The translations under genes and the position numbers were made by a program. From Adiantum capillus-veneris (lineage: Eukaryota > Streptophyta > Polypodiopsida > Polypodiales > Pteridaceae), in NCBI GenBank assembly GCA_014529385.2, contig CM043963.1, positions 82,650,912 to 82,705,911 of the forward strand: 55,000 nucleotides of DNA, read 5' to 3'. Below are positions 30,972 to 41,455 of this stretch, piece after piece (the first letter of the stretch is position 1; each line of letters opens with the position of its first letter). The notes beneath the pieces are model-generated. The model saw only the letters and a list, made by a program, of their open reading frames with translations. It was not told where the DNA came from and did not search any database.

Positions 30972-31916
30972 TTAGACCTGTTGTATATCTTCCTTGTCTT
31001 CTTCTTCACTGGATGATTCCAGAGCTTCATGTTCACTTTGATCTTCACCTGTGTTTTTCTCTTCTTCCTCATCAATATCTTCTAGATCATTGTCTCCTCT
31101 TCTCTTAAACATTTTAATCCTTTTTCTTGCAATGGGAATCTTTACTTCTGTACCATCTAGTTCAGACAAGCTGTAAGTAGCATTTTCATGCACATGCTTT
31201 ACAACATACGGTCCAAACCATCTTTTTGAGAACTTACGCATGACTGTGTGCTGGTTATCAAGGCTACTATCATACACTAAAACCCAATCACCTTTGTCAA
31301 TTGCTTTGCTCCTGAGTCGATGTCGCTTATCAAAATAGTCCTTGTGTTTCAACCTTGCATTTTTGAGTCGTTCTTTTGCAGCTTCAATGTCTTCAGGTCT
31401 TCTCTCTAGCTGCCTTATACGCAGTGCAAGGAGATCTTCCCTACTAAGCCCCTTTTGCCAAGGTAGTACATTCCATGTGGGAATTGTATCCTCAATCGGC
31501 ATCACTGGCTTTTGACCATGCATTAGCTCCGCAGGCATGTAGCCAGTTACTGAGCTATGTGTTGTACGATCAGCCCATAAAGCATATGGTAACAATTTTG
31601 GCCACTCACCAACTCTTCCTTCGCAAGCCTTGGCCAAAGCTTTGATGATAGGAGGATGCCCTCTTTCACTCTTTCCATTCCCTTTAGGGTTGTAAGCTGT
31701 AGTAAGAGAAAGCTTGATCCCTAATCTATAAAAGAACTCCCTTGCTTCTTCGGCATCCAGTTCACCTCGATCTGCAGTGATTTCTCCCACACAACCATAA
31801 CGGCAAATCACCTCATCAAGAAGGAATTTGCACGCAGCTTTTGTGGTCTTAGCTCTTAATGCTCTTCCTTCAACCTGGTTAGTTAGGTCCTCTCGTGCAA
31901 GAACCAAGTATCTCAT
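30972..31916 (-). pseudogene. pol: element D integrase core and C-terminus
   Basis: It continues the 31917-33482 frame after a single TAG. Visible motifs are LVLAREDLTNQVEGRALR, a catalytic Asp in EITADRGELD and a Glu in YNPKGNGKSERGHPPIIKAL. Then come LPYALWADRTTHSSVTGYMP, the DNA-binding tail KGDWVLVYDSSLD and FSKRWFGPYVVKHV. The C-terminus is strongly acidic (EEEEKNTGEDQSEHEALESS). The ALWADRTT form, rather than the AYNNTVH form of element B, marks a different Gypsy lineage. The ATG of this frame is internal; the natural product starts upstream. Confidence 0.85.
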
Positions 31917-33482
31917 CTACCAGAGTCCTAAAGGCATCGTGACTAGATCCACAACCCATTTATAGTGCATGGCTAATGGATATGTAGGGTGCAATCCATC
32001 ACGATGTCGAACATTTGAATACATTTGACAAGTTACACATGACTCTACAAACTGAGATACATCTCTATACATACCCTTCCACCAGTATTTTTCTTTCAAC
32101 TTGGAGAAGGTTGCCCACACACCCCTGTGTCCAGCCCATAGACTCTCATGAAACTCTTGCATGAGCTTTACTTGAGTCTCTTTTTTACATATAGCCCGTT
32201 GTGGTGTAGCACCCTTTTGTTTAGGATGCTTCCACAAGGAACCATCCCTTAAAAAGTACCCATATGCTTTCCTGCGTATCCTCTTGAATTCTTGTTCAGA
32301 CCAATCATCCTGTTTTGTTAGAGTACTCAAGTACCTTCCAATAGAAAGCCAATCACCTTCATAAAGATCTTTCAAGAACAATTCAAGTGAATTAGTCATG
32401 CAGACATTGTTACCTTTGACATGAGAGATAGAATAGAATTTTGTGCCTACATCATCTCCCTCATCAATCATTTGTGACTCATCTTCATACCTTGCCCTTG
32501 ATAGCATATCTGCCACTGTATTGTCTTTACCTGCAATGTGCTTAAACTCGGGATTTAAGGACTTAATGTAGGCAATCCACCGCAACATAGCAATGTCTGG
32601 TATTGAGCAGCTTGTAATCATCCCAAGAAGTGGTAGACAATCTGTTTCTACAACCAGACATGCACCAATTAGGTACTCTTTTCCACTTTTCAAGGCTGTA
32701 ACCATACCCCATAACTCTCTCTTTATCTGTGGATAGTTTCTTTGGCGAGCACTTAGTACCTTTGCTCCAAATCTTACCACATACCTGTGTCCTTCTTTGT
32801 CATCTTGCCGTATTGCCCATCCAATCCCTGTAGGACTGGTATCTACTGTCACAATCACTGGCCTTTGACATTCATAGTCTACCTTTCTCAAAGTCGTTGC
32901 TGATTGGAGTAACTCCTTTAGCTTTTTCATGGATTTTACATGTGATTCTGTCCATTTAAACTTTTGATTCTTTCTAAGCAGCTGATAAAGAGGATCAGCT
33001 ACATGTGCATAATGTGGAATCCAAATAAGATATAAGACACATGCTCCCAGAAACCTTCTAACCTCAGTGATGCTAGTGCATGTTTCTTTCATTCTTTGGA
33101 TGGCATCTACCTTTGATGGACAAGGTTTCCTACCATATGGCCCGCACATGTGCCCCACAATGAGCACTTCTTTGACACCAAACATAGACTTTTTCCCTGA
33201 CAATGTAAGATTCACTTCTTCCAACCTAGACAAAATTTTATCACAATCATTTATGTGATTTACCACAAACCTGCGACATCCCTTGAGATCCAAAACCTCA
33301 TCTTTGTCACTTTCTTCACATCCTTTGATAGGCAAATCATCAATGAAAGGCATTGTGATTTGAGGAATAAAGTTACGTAAGACCTTATTCATCCCATTCA
33401 TCATATGTGCAACCGAGTTGGTTGCTCCCTGTGGCAAGGTACACATCCTTACCAAACCCAAAGGTGTCCTCATGGTTGTCAA
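31917..33482 (-). pseudogene. pol: element D reverse transcriptase, RNase H and integrase zinc domain
   Basis: The frame starts inside RT: RTPLGLVRMCTLPQGATNSV, then the catalytic PFIDDLPIKG. Thumb and connection follow (VLIVGHMCGPYGRKPCPSKV, RRFLGACVLYLIWIPHYAHV). RNase H has VIVTVDTSPTGIGWAI, YPQIKRELWGMVTALK and VVETDCLPLLGM, ending KDNTVADMLSRAR. The integrase zinc part shows HESLWAGHRG and CVTCQMYS, then the first core Asp in WVVDLVTMPLG. A TAG at 31917-31919 separates it from the rest of integrase and a TGA at 33522-33524 from the start of RT. Otherwise the frame is intact over 4 kb. Confidence 0.9.
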
Positions 33483-33521
33483 GTCTCTGCTTTCGATTGC
33501 AAGCTGAAATTGATCATACCC

Positions 33522-34495
33522 TCAGTAGAGATCCCCCATTGAGTAGATTGCCCTCCCTGCAAACGCCTCTGCAAATTCATCCACAATTGGACCTGTTCTT
33601 ACATTTCTAATTGTCACCTTGTTCACTGGTTGCATATCTTGGATGAAGCATAGAGAACCATTTAGAACTGTGAACCACCTATTTGAGTATGGAGCACAAG
33701 AAGGCTCCAAGATTCCCATTTTGATTTTCTCATTCAGTAGCTCTACTAACTTTGGCAAATGAGCCTTTGGAACTGGAATAGGCCGCAGATTCCAAGGCAC
33801 ATGAGGTATTGTGAAAATTACCATAGGAGCTACAATATAAGGATCAACACATCCTATCTCATGTGGCTCAAATGCAAAAGCCTTACCATGCTTTGAAAGC
33901 ATGTCTTTGAAGCACTTTGTCTCCTCCTGTGTTAGAAACTCCTCACAACCAATCTGCAACTCTTGAAAAGACTCCTTTGTGAAGGTATGCCCGATCTTTT
34001 TAGGATTCCGCAAACTTGGTTGTAAAGAAGCCTGTTCAATCTTTTCCCTGTTGTTGGGTGGTAAGGGTGAAGCTACTGGTTTCACCTTCTTTGCTACACT
34101 CTTGTATTTAGTTTCAACATGGACTTCTGGGCCAACTGTTTGGCTTTCTTTAAAGGCTTCTATTACTTGATACATTTCCATAGAGCAAACTTCCACAACT
34201 TCATTTTCAAGATGCAAACTAGACCTCATTATAGCATCAAGCTCACCCATAGTATCTACAAAAGAAACTTGCTCACAAAAACCCAAAACATTTTCAGTAG
34301 GCTTTAGCAACCCACTCTTTTTCATGCCTATTTGTACATTATGCACATATTGCCTCTCATATCTCTTCAAATCTTCAAGTTTTGTAAAACATACTGATCC
34401 ATTCCTTGTTACCAAGGAGCTCATTGAGAAAGTTTCACCTATTTTTGGATCAAGCGAGACCCTTTTTCTTTCTGTACCACTGCAATCCCGCTTTA
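33522..34495 (-). pseudogene. pol: element D reverse transcriptase N-terminal part
   Basis: The ATG-started frame begins at 34424, but the frame is open upstream to about 34510, overlapping the end of the protease frame. RT signatures are FTIPHVPWNLRPIPVPKAHL, KIKMGILEPSCAPYSNRWF and LCFIQDMQPVNKVTIRN, then IYSMGDLY, a TGA and GYDQFQLAIESRDL. The product is thus cut at the first catalytic Asp region. The protease-RT overlap is a change of frame, as in elements that use ribosomal frameshifting, though decay is equally possible. Confidence 0.8.
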
Positions 34496-35296
34496 CAATG
34501 GTACTTGGCCAAAACCCATCATTTCTCTATGATCATGAAACTCTTTGCTTACCTTTGGTAGAGGATGTTCTCTGAGGTTGTCACGATTTCTTTCATGGTT
34601 TACACAGACTGTGAGAAATTGGACAGCTCGTTTACCATCTTTGCTACGTATTCTAGCATATGCTGAACCATCGTCCATTACCTTTGTTTCCATTCGAACT
34701 CCCAGAATGTAGGGTTGTCCAAGGATGAGATGATATGAAGATGTATCCTGTACAAAGAAGTTTTGGTCAATCTTTACATCACCTATTGTTACCTTCACAC
34801 CTGGACATGCTGCATACAATTCACCGGATGAATTGTTTGCCACTTTTACCATCCAGCCATGATCTGTGTCCATCGGCCATTTGCACTTGTTGTAGAGACT
34901 CTTTGACATTATGTTTATTTCTGAACCATGGTCAATCAAGGCAACAAATGGCTCTTCAAGATCACCTACCTTGACCAAACTTTCTGTAGTAGCCCTTGCC
35001 CAATGACTTCGTGAATAGTAACTCCTAGGAATATCTTCAACTTCTTCATAATCATTTGAGAAATACACTTGCTTCACTCTCCCACTAGATTGGTAGCATC
35101 CTACCACAGCTCCATCATTCTCCTTATTTTGCAGTTGCATCCCTTGTGTTTTTGAGGTTTCGTCTTCAACCTGTGGACAAGAAACTTCAGCAAGGGTTTG
35201 CCTCTTTCTCTTGATGATGTCAATGATCTCCTCATGGAATTCATGCTTTGCAATGCCAAGAACTTCTCCCAGAGTAAACTCAATCTTGCTATTCAA
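34493..35296 (-). pseudogene. pol: element D protease region
   Basis: The retropepsin part shows FVALIDHGSEINIMSKSLY, in which His replaces the Thr or Ser of the DTG/DSG triad, and YHLILGQPYILGVRMETK, the ILG motif of the second half. Upstream is a charged linker (FHEEIIDIIKRKRQTLAEVS). The same frame continues from the Gag ORF after one TAG (35306-35308, following LKKFF). Confidence 0.8.
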
Positions 35297-35305
35297 GATC
35301 CTTTC

Positions 35306-36013
35306 CTAAAAGAATTTCTTTAAATCTGTAGCAACCTCAATATCAGATTGTAGTTTATAAGTTGGGCCTTTTGTCTTACCTTTCGTTGGCTCTTTCTTCT
35401 TTCCTGTTGTAGACTCCTCCATGAGTACTTCAGGTGGAGATGCTCCTTGTGTTGAGGGTGTTTGAGAAGGCATTGAGTCGCTTCTTCCCCCACTTCTAGA
35501 AGCTCTTTTTGATGGTCCTTCATCAACATTCTCACGTCTGCGCTTCTCTTCTACAATTGCCTCATTTTGTTGGCATTTTGTAATGTAGGCATGCACTGAC
35601 AATGAGTCCACTGGATCATTCCATCCTGTTTCTAGACGTATGCAATCACCTGCTTCATGTAGAATCTCTTTTGTAAGCTTTCCCTTTTTAGCTAATTGCA
35701 TGACATTTGGCCAAATTTGACCATGATGGTCACTCACCTCTTCATCACAAAAATGTTCAATTTTTATTCCATAAGTAGCTGTCTCAACTGAAGAGGTGGC
35801 ATGCTTGGTTGCCATATCTTCAACTAAGGTTTGCATTCCCCCCTTCCCAAAGTTAGTTCTCAAGGGTAGACCTGTGTCTTTTAAGTGGATTTTACCATCC
35901 TTAAAAAAGACAACATCTTTTGACAAAGCATCACTAAAATCATCACAATCCCTTCTTACATGGTCTGTACTATCACACCAAATACATCTATTAACAAACC
36001 CTTCTTTGGGCTA
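35306..36013 (-). pseudogene. gag: element D Gag, zinc knuckle and C-terminal part
   Basis: It directly follows the TAG at 36011-36013 in the same frame. The knuckle CIWCDSTDHVRRDC (C-x2-C-x4-H-x4-C) lies just after that stop and before the first ATG of the frame (35926). Then come SKDVVFFKDGKIHLKDTGLP and a Ser/Thr/Lys-rich tail (KKEPTKGKTKGP). A second TAG (35306-35308) separates it from protease. Confidence 0.8.
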
Positions 36014-36880
36014 TTGTCTTTGCCTAGGAAGTGGCCCTAATGGTTGGCCTTTTTCTTCAAGCTTTGCAAACTTCACCTTCAAGTCACGCATTCCCTTCAC
36101 AAGCTCATCTAGCATGGACTCATCAAACTTAGGAGCGATAAAAGTAGGCTTTACCATTTTGTCAAAAATTGAGGTGGAAGGACTTGTAGTGTTTACTACC
36201 ATCTTGTCCCTTCTTCTTTGTCGTCTGGTAAGCAGTGAGACATCACCTTCAACCTCATTCCAGTCGGTCTTTAGTCCTTGCTCAGCATCATTATCTTCAA
36301 GAAGAAGCTCCAAATTTTCTTGAAACTCTTTACCTGCAGCTTGTAAGAAAAGATCTGTCTTCTCTGCATCTAGTGTGGCCCTTTCTGTCATAGTGAGTTG
36401 TGCATAGCGCCGCTCAAATTCCCTAAGTAGCTCTGTTATTGATAGTCCTTGCTTTGGCTTGACTACCCATTCTAAGAATGTCCTTTTGGTCACTCTCTCC
36501 GAGTCCTCCATGAAATATTCCTCCTTTGAAGCTACTTTGAGTTCTTCCCAATTTCTCCCATGCCCATCTTTAATTGCCCTAACATGCTCCCTAATTTCTG
36601 GAGCACCAACTAGCTCAAAGCTTTGAATCATCTCACCTTCTGACACGCGATGCAGCTCCATCTCCTTCACATACTCGCGTAAGTACTTGGTTACATCTTT
36701 GCCATTGAACTGATCCATTCTGTTGACGACTGCTTGTATGGCCTTCGTTGATGAAATCTCCCTTCTTTTAGTAGCATGTTGTTGTTGCATGAACATTGCA
36801 AATTCTTGAAACATTTGCATTGTTGCTGGGTCAAAATGCATACCCTGTTGCTCAACATGATCACCCATGGTTACCCACAA
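36011..36880 (-). CDS. gag: element D Gag, capsid part
   Basis: 289 residues. The natural start is probably the second ATG (MGDHVEQQGMHF). A Met/Gln-rich helix (MQMFQEFAMFMQQQHATKRR) precedes a capsid-like domain: MDQFNGKDVTKYLREYVKEM, VGAPEIREHVRAIKDG, WEELKVASKEEYF, ITELLREFERRYAQL. It ends basic and Pro-rich before the TAG at 36011-36013. This resembles retrotrans_gag only loosely. The primer site lies 18 bp upstream of the first ATG, so the leader is very short. Confidence 0.75.
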   Translation of the reverse strand: MWVTMGDHVEQQGMHFDPATMQMFQEFAMFMQQQHATKRREISSTKAIQAVVNRMDQFNGKDVTKYLREYVKEMELHRVSEGEMIQSFELVGAPEIREHVRAIKDGHGRNWEELKVASKEEYFMEDSERVTKRTFLEWVVKPKQGLSITELLREFERRYAQLTMTERATLDAEKTDLFLQAAGKEFQENLELLLEDNDAEQGLKTDWNEVEGDVSLLTRRQRRRDKMVVNTTSPSTSIFDKMVKPTFIAPKFDESMLDELVKGMRDLKVKFAKLEEKGQPLGPLPRQRQ

Positions 36881-36897
36881 ACTCTCACCCTAGCAGA

Positions 36898-36915
36898 TTC
36901 GCGTCGGGTTCACCA
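36898..36915 (-). promoter_or_regulatory. primer binding site of element D
   Basis: The minus strand reads TGGTGAACCCGACGCGAA, starting six bases inside the 5' LTR end. It begins TGG, matching a tRNA CCA end, but I cannot name the tRNA; it is neither the initiator-Met nor the Asp type. Confidence 0.7.
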
Positions 36916-37124
36916 AAAATATGTCGAGAAATTTGCGGTCTTGCGAGGAAAGCACCGGGCTTATGGCTGTGAGAGTTTGTGAGAGACCTCAACAAAAACT
37001 ATATGAAGGAGTTAAACCATAGATGCCATGAAGACTAGGGTTTGAAAAGAAGTGCAATCAAAGAAGACTCACTCTTTCTCTCTTGCACTCACACACACAC
37101 AAAGAAAGAACGCAAAAGAGAATG

Positions 37125-37552
37125 TTAGAACAATACGAAGATGAAAACATCAAGGCTATGGTCATATCGTATCATGGGTAATATGAAAGGGTTAATGGAT
37201 GAGTTAATGGCATTCAATCTTGGCTGACCAAATAGGCTACGAATTGTTCTTTGGAATTGTAGTTTTGTGCTTACCATAATATATATATTTTGTCTAGTGA
37301 TTGGGATTAATTGTGTGTACAAATCCTCTTGGTTCATAGCAAGATAACTACGCTTACATCAAAAGAAAAATTATAGTCTATGAGAGATAGTATGATGGGA
37401 TCCGGTGATAGAAGTATTTCATTGAGCCTTTCAGGGCCGAAGAGAAACACTATACGTTGTTGAAAGTGTATTTTACGGCTAATCCATACGTTAATTCTAA
37501 TAGATCGTACAGAGTGAAAGCGACAGAAATGATCATCATGTGGGTTATTCAT
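37125..37552 (-). repeat. diverged tandem duplication with two small ORFs, 5' LTR copy
   Basis: This is the same head-to-tail pair of 70- and 72-codon frames as in the 3' LTR at 27563-27990, with identical predicted products. It lies in the R-U5 part, downstream of the TATA box, so it would be at the start of the D transcript. Confidence 0.55.
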
Positions 37553-38093
37553 CTAGGATAGTATGTGAGAAATGTAGATATGAGAAAAGTGAAGAGATGA
37601 GAAGTTTCCCTCCCAAGCCCTATTCTTGCCCGTAGGCAATAAGGATACTGCGGGGAGAGATGTACCTGTAGCAAAGAGAACCTAGAGAGGATGAATTACT
37701 AAGAATGAGAGAGATAGGTTTGGTTAAGGAGATGAGATTAGATACATATATATATGTTGGATTAGAGATGAAAATGAAAACAACAAGAAATCAAGAAAAC
37801 ATCAATGTAGAACACATCTTACTTGAAACCCTTCGGCACCATTATTGATGGGAGAGAGAAGAAGAGGGGAGAATTCAACGTTGATTGATACGCCAAGTAC
37901 AACACCTTCTTTGATTAGAGTTGATCCTCCAAGGATGGCATGCAAGAATGGCTAGTTTTCCTCTAGGAGAAAGTGTAGGCTTGGGCTTATGTTAATGGGA
38001 CTAAGTACAATTAGGCATTACTACTCACTCCCTCGAGAATTCTTCTCATCAATGGCTTGAATGCTTGGGTTCCTTCCAAGGAAGAAGAGGTCC

Positions 38094-38102
38094 CCTTTTA
38101 TA
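38094..38102 (-). promoter_or_regulatory. TATA box in the 5' LTR of D
   Basis: The minus strand reads TATAAAAGG, about 825 bp from the LTR start. This is the promoter that would drive element D. Confidence 0.75.
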
Positions 38103-38927
38103 GGTGAAGGGAACCCCCAAGGGTTTACACAAGAAGAGAGGAGCCAGTGTGAACAGGAATTGGAAAAGTTGGAAATGAGCTGTTCTTGCATGATGTGGGC
38201 AGACTGGGGTCCAGTATTTTGATCATATCTCCTCAACCGTGGCTCCAAATAAAAAAGTAAAAATATGAGCAAAAACTTCAGCTCATTAGCTACGATTTTC
38301 ATTTTAAAATTGTTTTCCAATTCGGATTGGAACCTTGTGTAAAAAAATCATCAAAATAGGGTTCATTTATGGCAGCAAAAGTCTTCATGTGGTCTCCTTA
38401 GCTTATACTTTCATTTAATTCCAAAGGACACCTCATGCCATATGAAAGCATGACATTGCTCCTTGACAAAGTTTTGTAATCATGCTTGCAATAATGCATT
38501 AAAATAAGTATATCTTTGAAATCATGCCACCTAGTGTCCCACTAGGATTTGATTCTCTCCTAGTAGCTATTTAAAAAGAAATATAAGAAAAGTATAAAAA
38601 ATACATAGAATATATATATATTGGAGTTTACCCTAGATATAGGATCTAGCTAGGGTGTGAGATGATAATGAAATAGTAGAAATAAAGAATCAATGCTTTT
38701 TGTCCCAAGTTAAAGAGACGGAGCTATTGATGCTTTTCCCATAATATTTTCTAATGGTAAAGTAAGGATATGTTACCCTTGAGAAAAATAATAGGATGAG
38801 ATAGAATGTTTATTATTATATTTAAATATGCATATATACACTATAGGAAATATAATTATGTATCTAAAAAAATACAAGATAGATCTTGTAGCATGCGTTC
38901 CCACTATGTACGTGTCACAGCACGACA

Positions 38928-40061
38928 ACGTATACCATGCATTCGCAGAAAATCTGAAAAATCATTGGAGAAGTACTCTCCCCCTCCATCTGACCTCAAT
39001 GTCTTGATTTGCATATCTATCTCCTTCTCAATCATGACTTTGAAGTCCTGAAAGTGACCAAACACTTCACTTTTGTTATGCATGAAGTAGACCCATAGTT
39101 TCCTTGTATGGTCATCAATGAAAGAGACATAATACCTGCAACCATGTATACTTGCAGTGTCGCTTGGACCCCAAACATCTGTGTGCACCACCTCAAGTGG
39201 ATTTTTACATACATTGCGCTCATGTGGAAATGAGCCCTTTGACTGTTTTCCAAACTGGCATGCTGCACACACTTTATGCATACCATCCACCTTGAATTTG
39301 GGCAAACCTTTTACAATCTGTTTTGATTGCATGCTGCACAATCTTTGCTCATTGACATGGCCAATGCGTTTGTGCCAAATGTCAACATCAGCCACAACAC
39401 CTGTGCCCTGTGCAAATAATGCAGCTTTTACCTCAGGCATGTCTACATTCAACGTAAACATTCTACCCACACATTTGCCCTCTCTGATCAGCTTACAGCC
39501 ATTCTGGAAATCTTCTACATAACAGTCATTCGGATTGAAGCGAACCTGCAAACGTTGCTCAACCATTTGTCCAACAGAAACAAGATTCTTTGTAATGTTT
39601 GGGACATGAAGTACATCTGCTAAGTACTTTGATTTCCCACTCTTCGTATTTAGAGGTATGTCCCCTACATGAGCAATGGGGTGAGCTGTGTCATCTTCTA
39701 TCTGCACATAGCCTGACAGATCTGGTTTGTGCATATCTCTAAACCACTCTCCACGAGACGTCATGTGATTAGAGGCACCTGAATCCACATACCAAACATC
39801 ATCTTGGGTGGAATTCTCTGCAGTCATTGTATTCATTACATGCTGCATAACAAACATGCGCTCGTTTTTGCTGTCATCTGCATCTCTGCTAGTAGATGCA
39901 TAGTTTCCCTGTTCTCTCTTTCCACTTGCTTTTCCCTTTGAACAGTCACGTGACATGTGACCTCTTTCACCACAAGTCCAACATTCTCTGCTGTCTGCAG
40001 TATGTTGCTGCCTGCTTGATCCTACACCACGTCCTCTTTGACTCCCCCTGCCTTGAGACTA
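38928..40061 (-). pseudogene. pol: Copia E zinc knuckle, protease and integrase N-terminal part
   Basis: After the TAG at 40059-40061 the Gag frame continues with an RG-rich stretch and the knuckle CWTCGERGHMSRDC. The protease active site is VWYVDSGASNHMTS near 39785, the normal DSG form. The pre-integrase domain has DIWHKRIGHVNEQRLCSM and CAACQFGKQSKG. The integrase core has VVHTDVWGPSD (first Asp), YYVSFIDDHTRKLWVYF and TLRSDGGGEYFSNDF (second Asp region), ending at FLRMHGI where element D was inserted. The frame continues at 27356 on the other side of D. Confidence 0.9.
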
Positions 40062-40817
40062 GTTTCCCTTGCCACCTATATTGTTTTGATTTGATTGACC
40101 TTCTTGAAATTGGCCCCTGCAACCACTTGGGCCTCGACCACGACCTCTACCTCTACCTCTGTTGGAGTTAGAATAGAAGGCTTGTTCAGACCTATTTCTG
40201 CCACGAGAAGAAGACGTGTCAAGACCAAGGTTCTTCTCCTCAAGAATAAGCATAGAAATCAAATCTTGGAACACGGGGATGTCGTCTCTTGTATTCATGG
40301 AAGACCTGAAATGCACATACTCATCTCCTAGACCATCCAAGCATGCACGGACAATGTCATCGTCTTCCACTGAGACTTTAATAGATCCAAGAGCCTCAAT
40401 GATACTCTTGATCTTCAAAGCATAATCATTGATGGAGAGGTTGTTCCTCTTAACCTGATTTAGCTCTGACTTTAGTTGAAGCTTCTTGGCCTTGGTGTTC
40501 ACCTCGAACACTCTGCCTAAATTTTTCCATGCAATGGCGGGGGTTTCAGCATCCTGTAGATAGCCCATCATGCCATCTGTGATGCTCATAGAAAGCCAAT
40601 ACATCACTTTGCTCTGGCCTTGTTGCCAGTCCCTCAAAGATTTCCTTTGTTCTGCTGTAGCATTTGCCTCGGGAATCTTTGGTTCCTTTTCATTGTCTCC
40701 TTCTACATAGTCCCAATAACCTTTTCCTTTTAGGAAATTTGTTATTCTGAACTTCCATGCAGGGTAGTTATTTTTCTCAAGCTTCTCAGTAACAATCTGA
40801 CTGAAACCGTCAGACAT
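40059..40817 (-). CDS. gag: Copia E Gag
   Basis: 252 residues to the TAG. It is a Copia Gag (UBN2/Retrotran_gag type): NNYPAWKFRITNFLKGKGYW, LSMSITDGMMGYLQ, AWKNLGRVFEVNTKAKKLQL, then LNQVKRNNLSINDYALKIKS and LDGLGDEYVHFRSSM. An RGRGRGRG tract follows from about residue 219. The terminal TAG falls between GGKGN and SQGRGSQRG and is probably a former CAG, so the original product ran on into the zinc knuckle. The start matches the usual position about 300 bp after the primer site. Confidence 0.9.
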   Translation of the reverse strand: MSDGFSQIVTEKLEKNNYPAWKFRITNFLKGKGYWDYVEGDNEKEPKIPEANATAEQRKSLRDWQQGQSKVMYWLSMSITDGMMGYLQDAETPAIAWKNLGRVFEVNTKAKKLQLKSELNQVKRNNLSINDYALKIKSIIEALGSIKVSVEDDDIVRACLDGLGDEYVHFRSSMNTRDDIPVFQDLISMLILEEKNLGLDTSSSRGRNRSEQAFYSNSNRGRGRGRGRGPSGCRGQFQEGQSNQNNIGGKGN

Positions 40818-41116
40818 CTTGAAGCACTAAGACAAAATAGCTGCAATCTGCAAAAACCTGCAAATCTGCTGAACCTGTTATCGTGGTACCTGTAACGCTT
40901 TCTACACTCAACGAGTGTCCACAATCAAGCGTACATACAACCACTGTACTTGTACAGTAAATCTTTGTGTACTGCACTTTGGAGACCTGTTCAAAAACTT
41001 GTACGAAAAACCCATAAAAAATTTTTCGCTGCGCGGGGAGTTGAGGCATCTGGTCGTGGATTGCGAACGAAGGGATTGTGATGCTCTTGCTCTCTTAGCC
41101 TCTCTTGCCTGCACCA
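40818..41116 (-). other. Copia E leader
   Basis: A normal short leader of 300 bp between primer site and Gag. No conserved fold or repeat was noticed. Confidence 0.7.
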
Positions 41117-41129
41117 GGCTCTGATACCA
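41117..41129 (-). promoter_or_regulatory. primer binding site of Copia E (initiator Met tRNA)
   Basis: The minus strand reads TGGTATCAGAGCC directly adjoining the LTR. Confidence 0.95.
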
Positions 41130-41450
41130 TGTAAAGAAAGAGGATGCAAGAGAGCTACACAAGACAAGCACACACCACACAGAGATGGAAAGCTTCTTCT
41201 TCTTCTCACAGAAAAGAGAGTACAAAATGACTAAGTGCTAAAACTGAAAAGTAGCACATATGTACATGCGGTCACTAAGTGTGAACTCGCTAGAATCGTA
41301 CTAGGTTGGCACTATAAGTGTAGTCCAGCTGTAGAATCACTGGGAGAGATCCTCCGTGTCGGTCACCTAACGCGCCAGTGAGTAAATGTCGTAAGCGGCC
41401 AAGACCCGTAGTGGATGCCAGCTCAAGATGTAGAGCTCGACATCTCAACA
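41130..41450 (-). mobile_element. 5' LTR of Copia E
   Basis: 321 bp, TGTAAAGAAAG...CTCAACA, matching 25583-25903 with seven substitutions. It is followed by TTCTA (41451-41455), the right target duplication. Confidence 0.95.
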
Positions 41451-41455
41451 TTCTA
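41451..41455. repeat. target site duplication of Copia E, right
   Basis: TTCTA, identical to 25578-25582. Confidence 0.9.

Larger units (their letters stand above)
36922..38927 (-). mobile_element. 5' LTR of Gypsy element D
   Basis: 2,006 bp from TGTCGAGAAATTTG to GCACGACA, with 5-bp inverted ends TGTCG/CGACA. It is uninterrupted and serves as the reference for the split 3' copy. The right flank is ACGTA; the left flank of D is TGCGT. The shared CGT fits a 4-bp target duplication with one change (GCGT/ACGT). The host Copia integrase frame continues on both sides. Confidence 0.95.
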
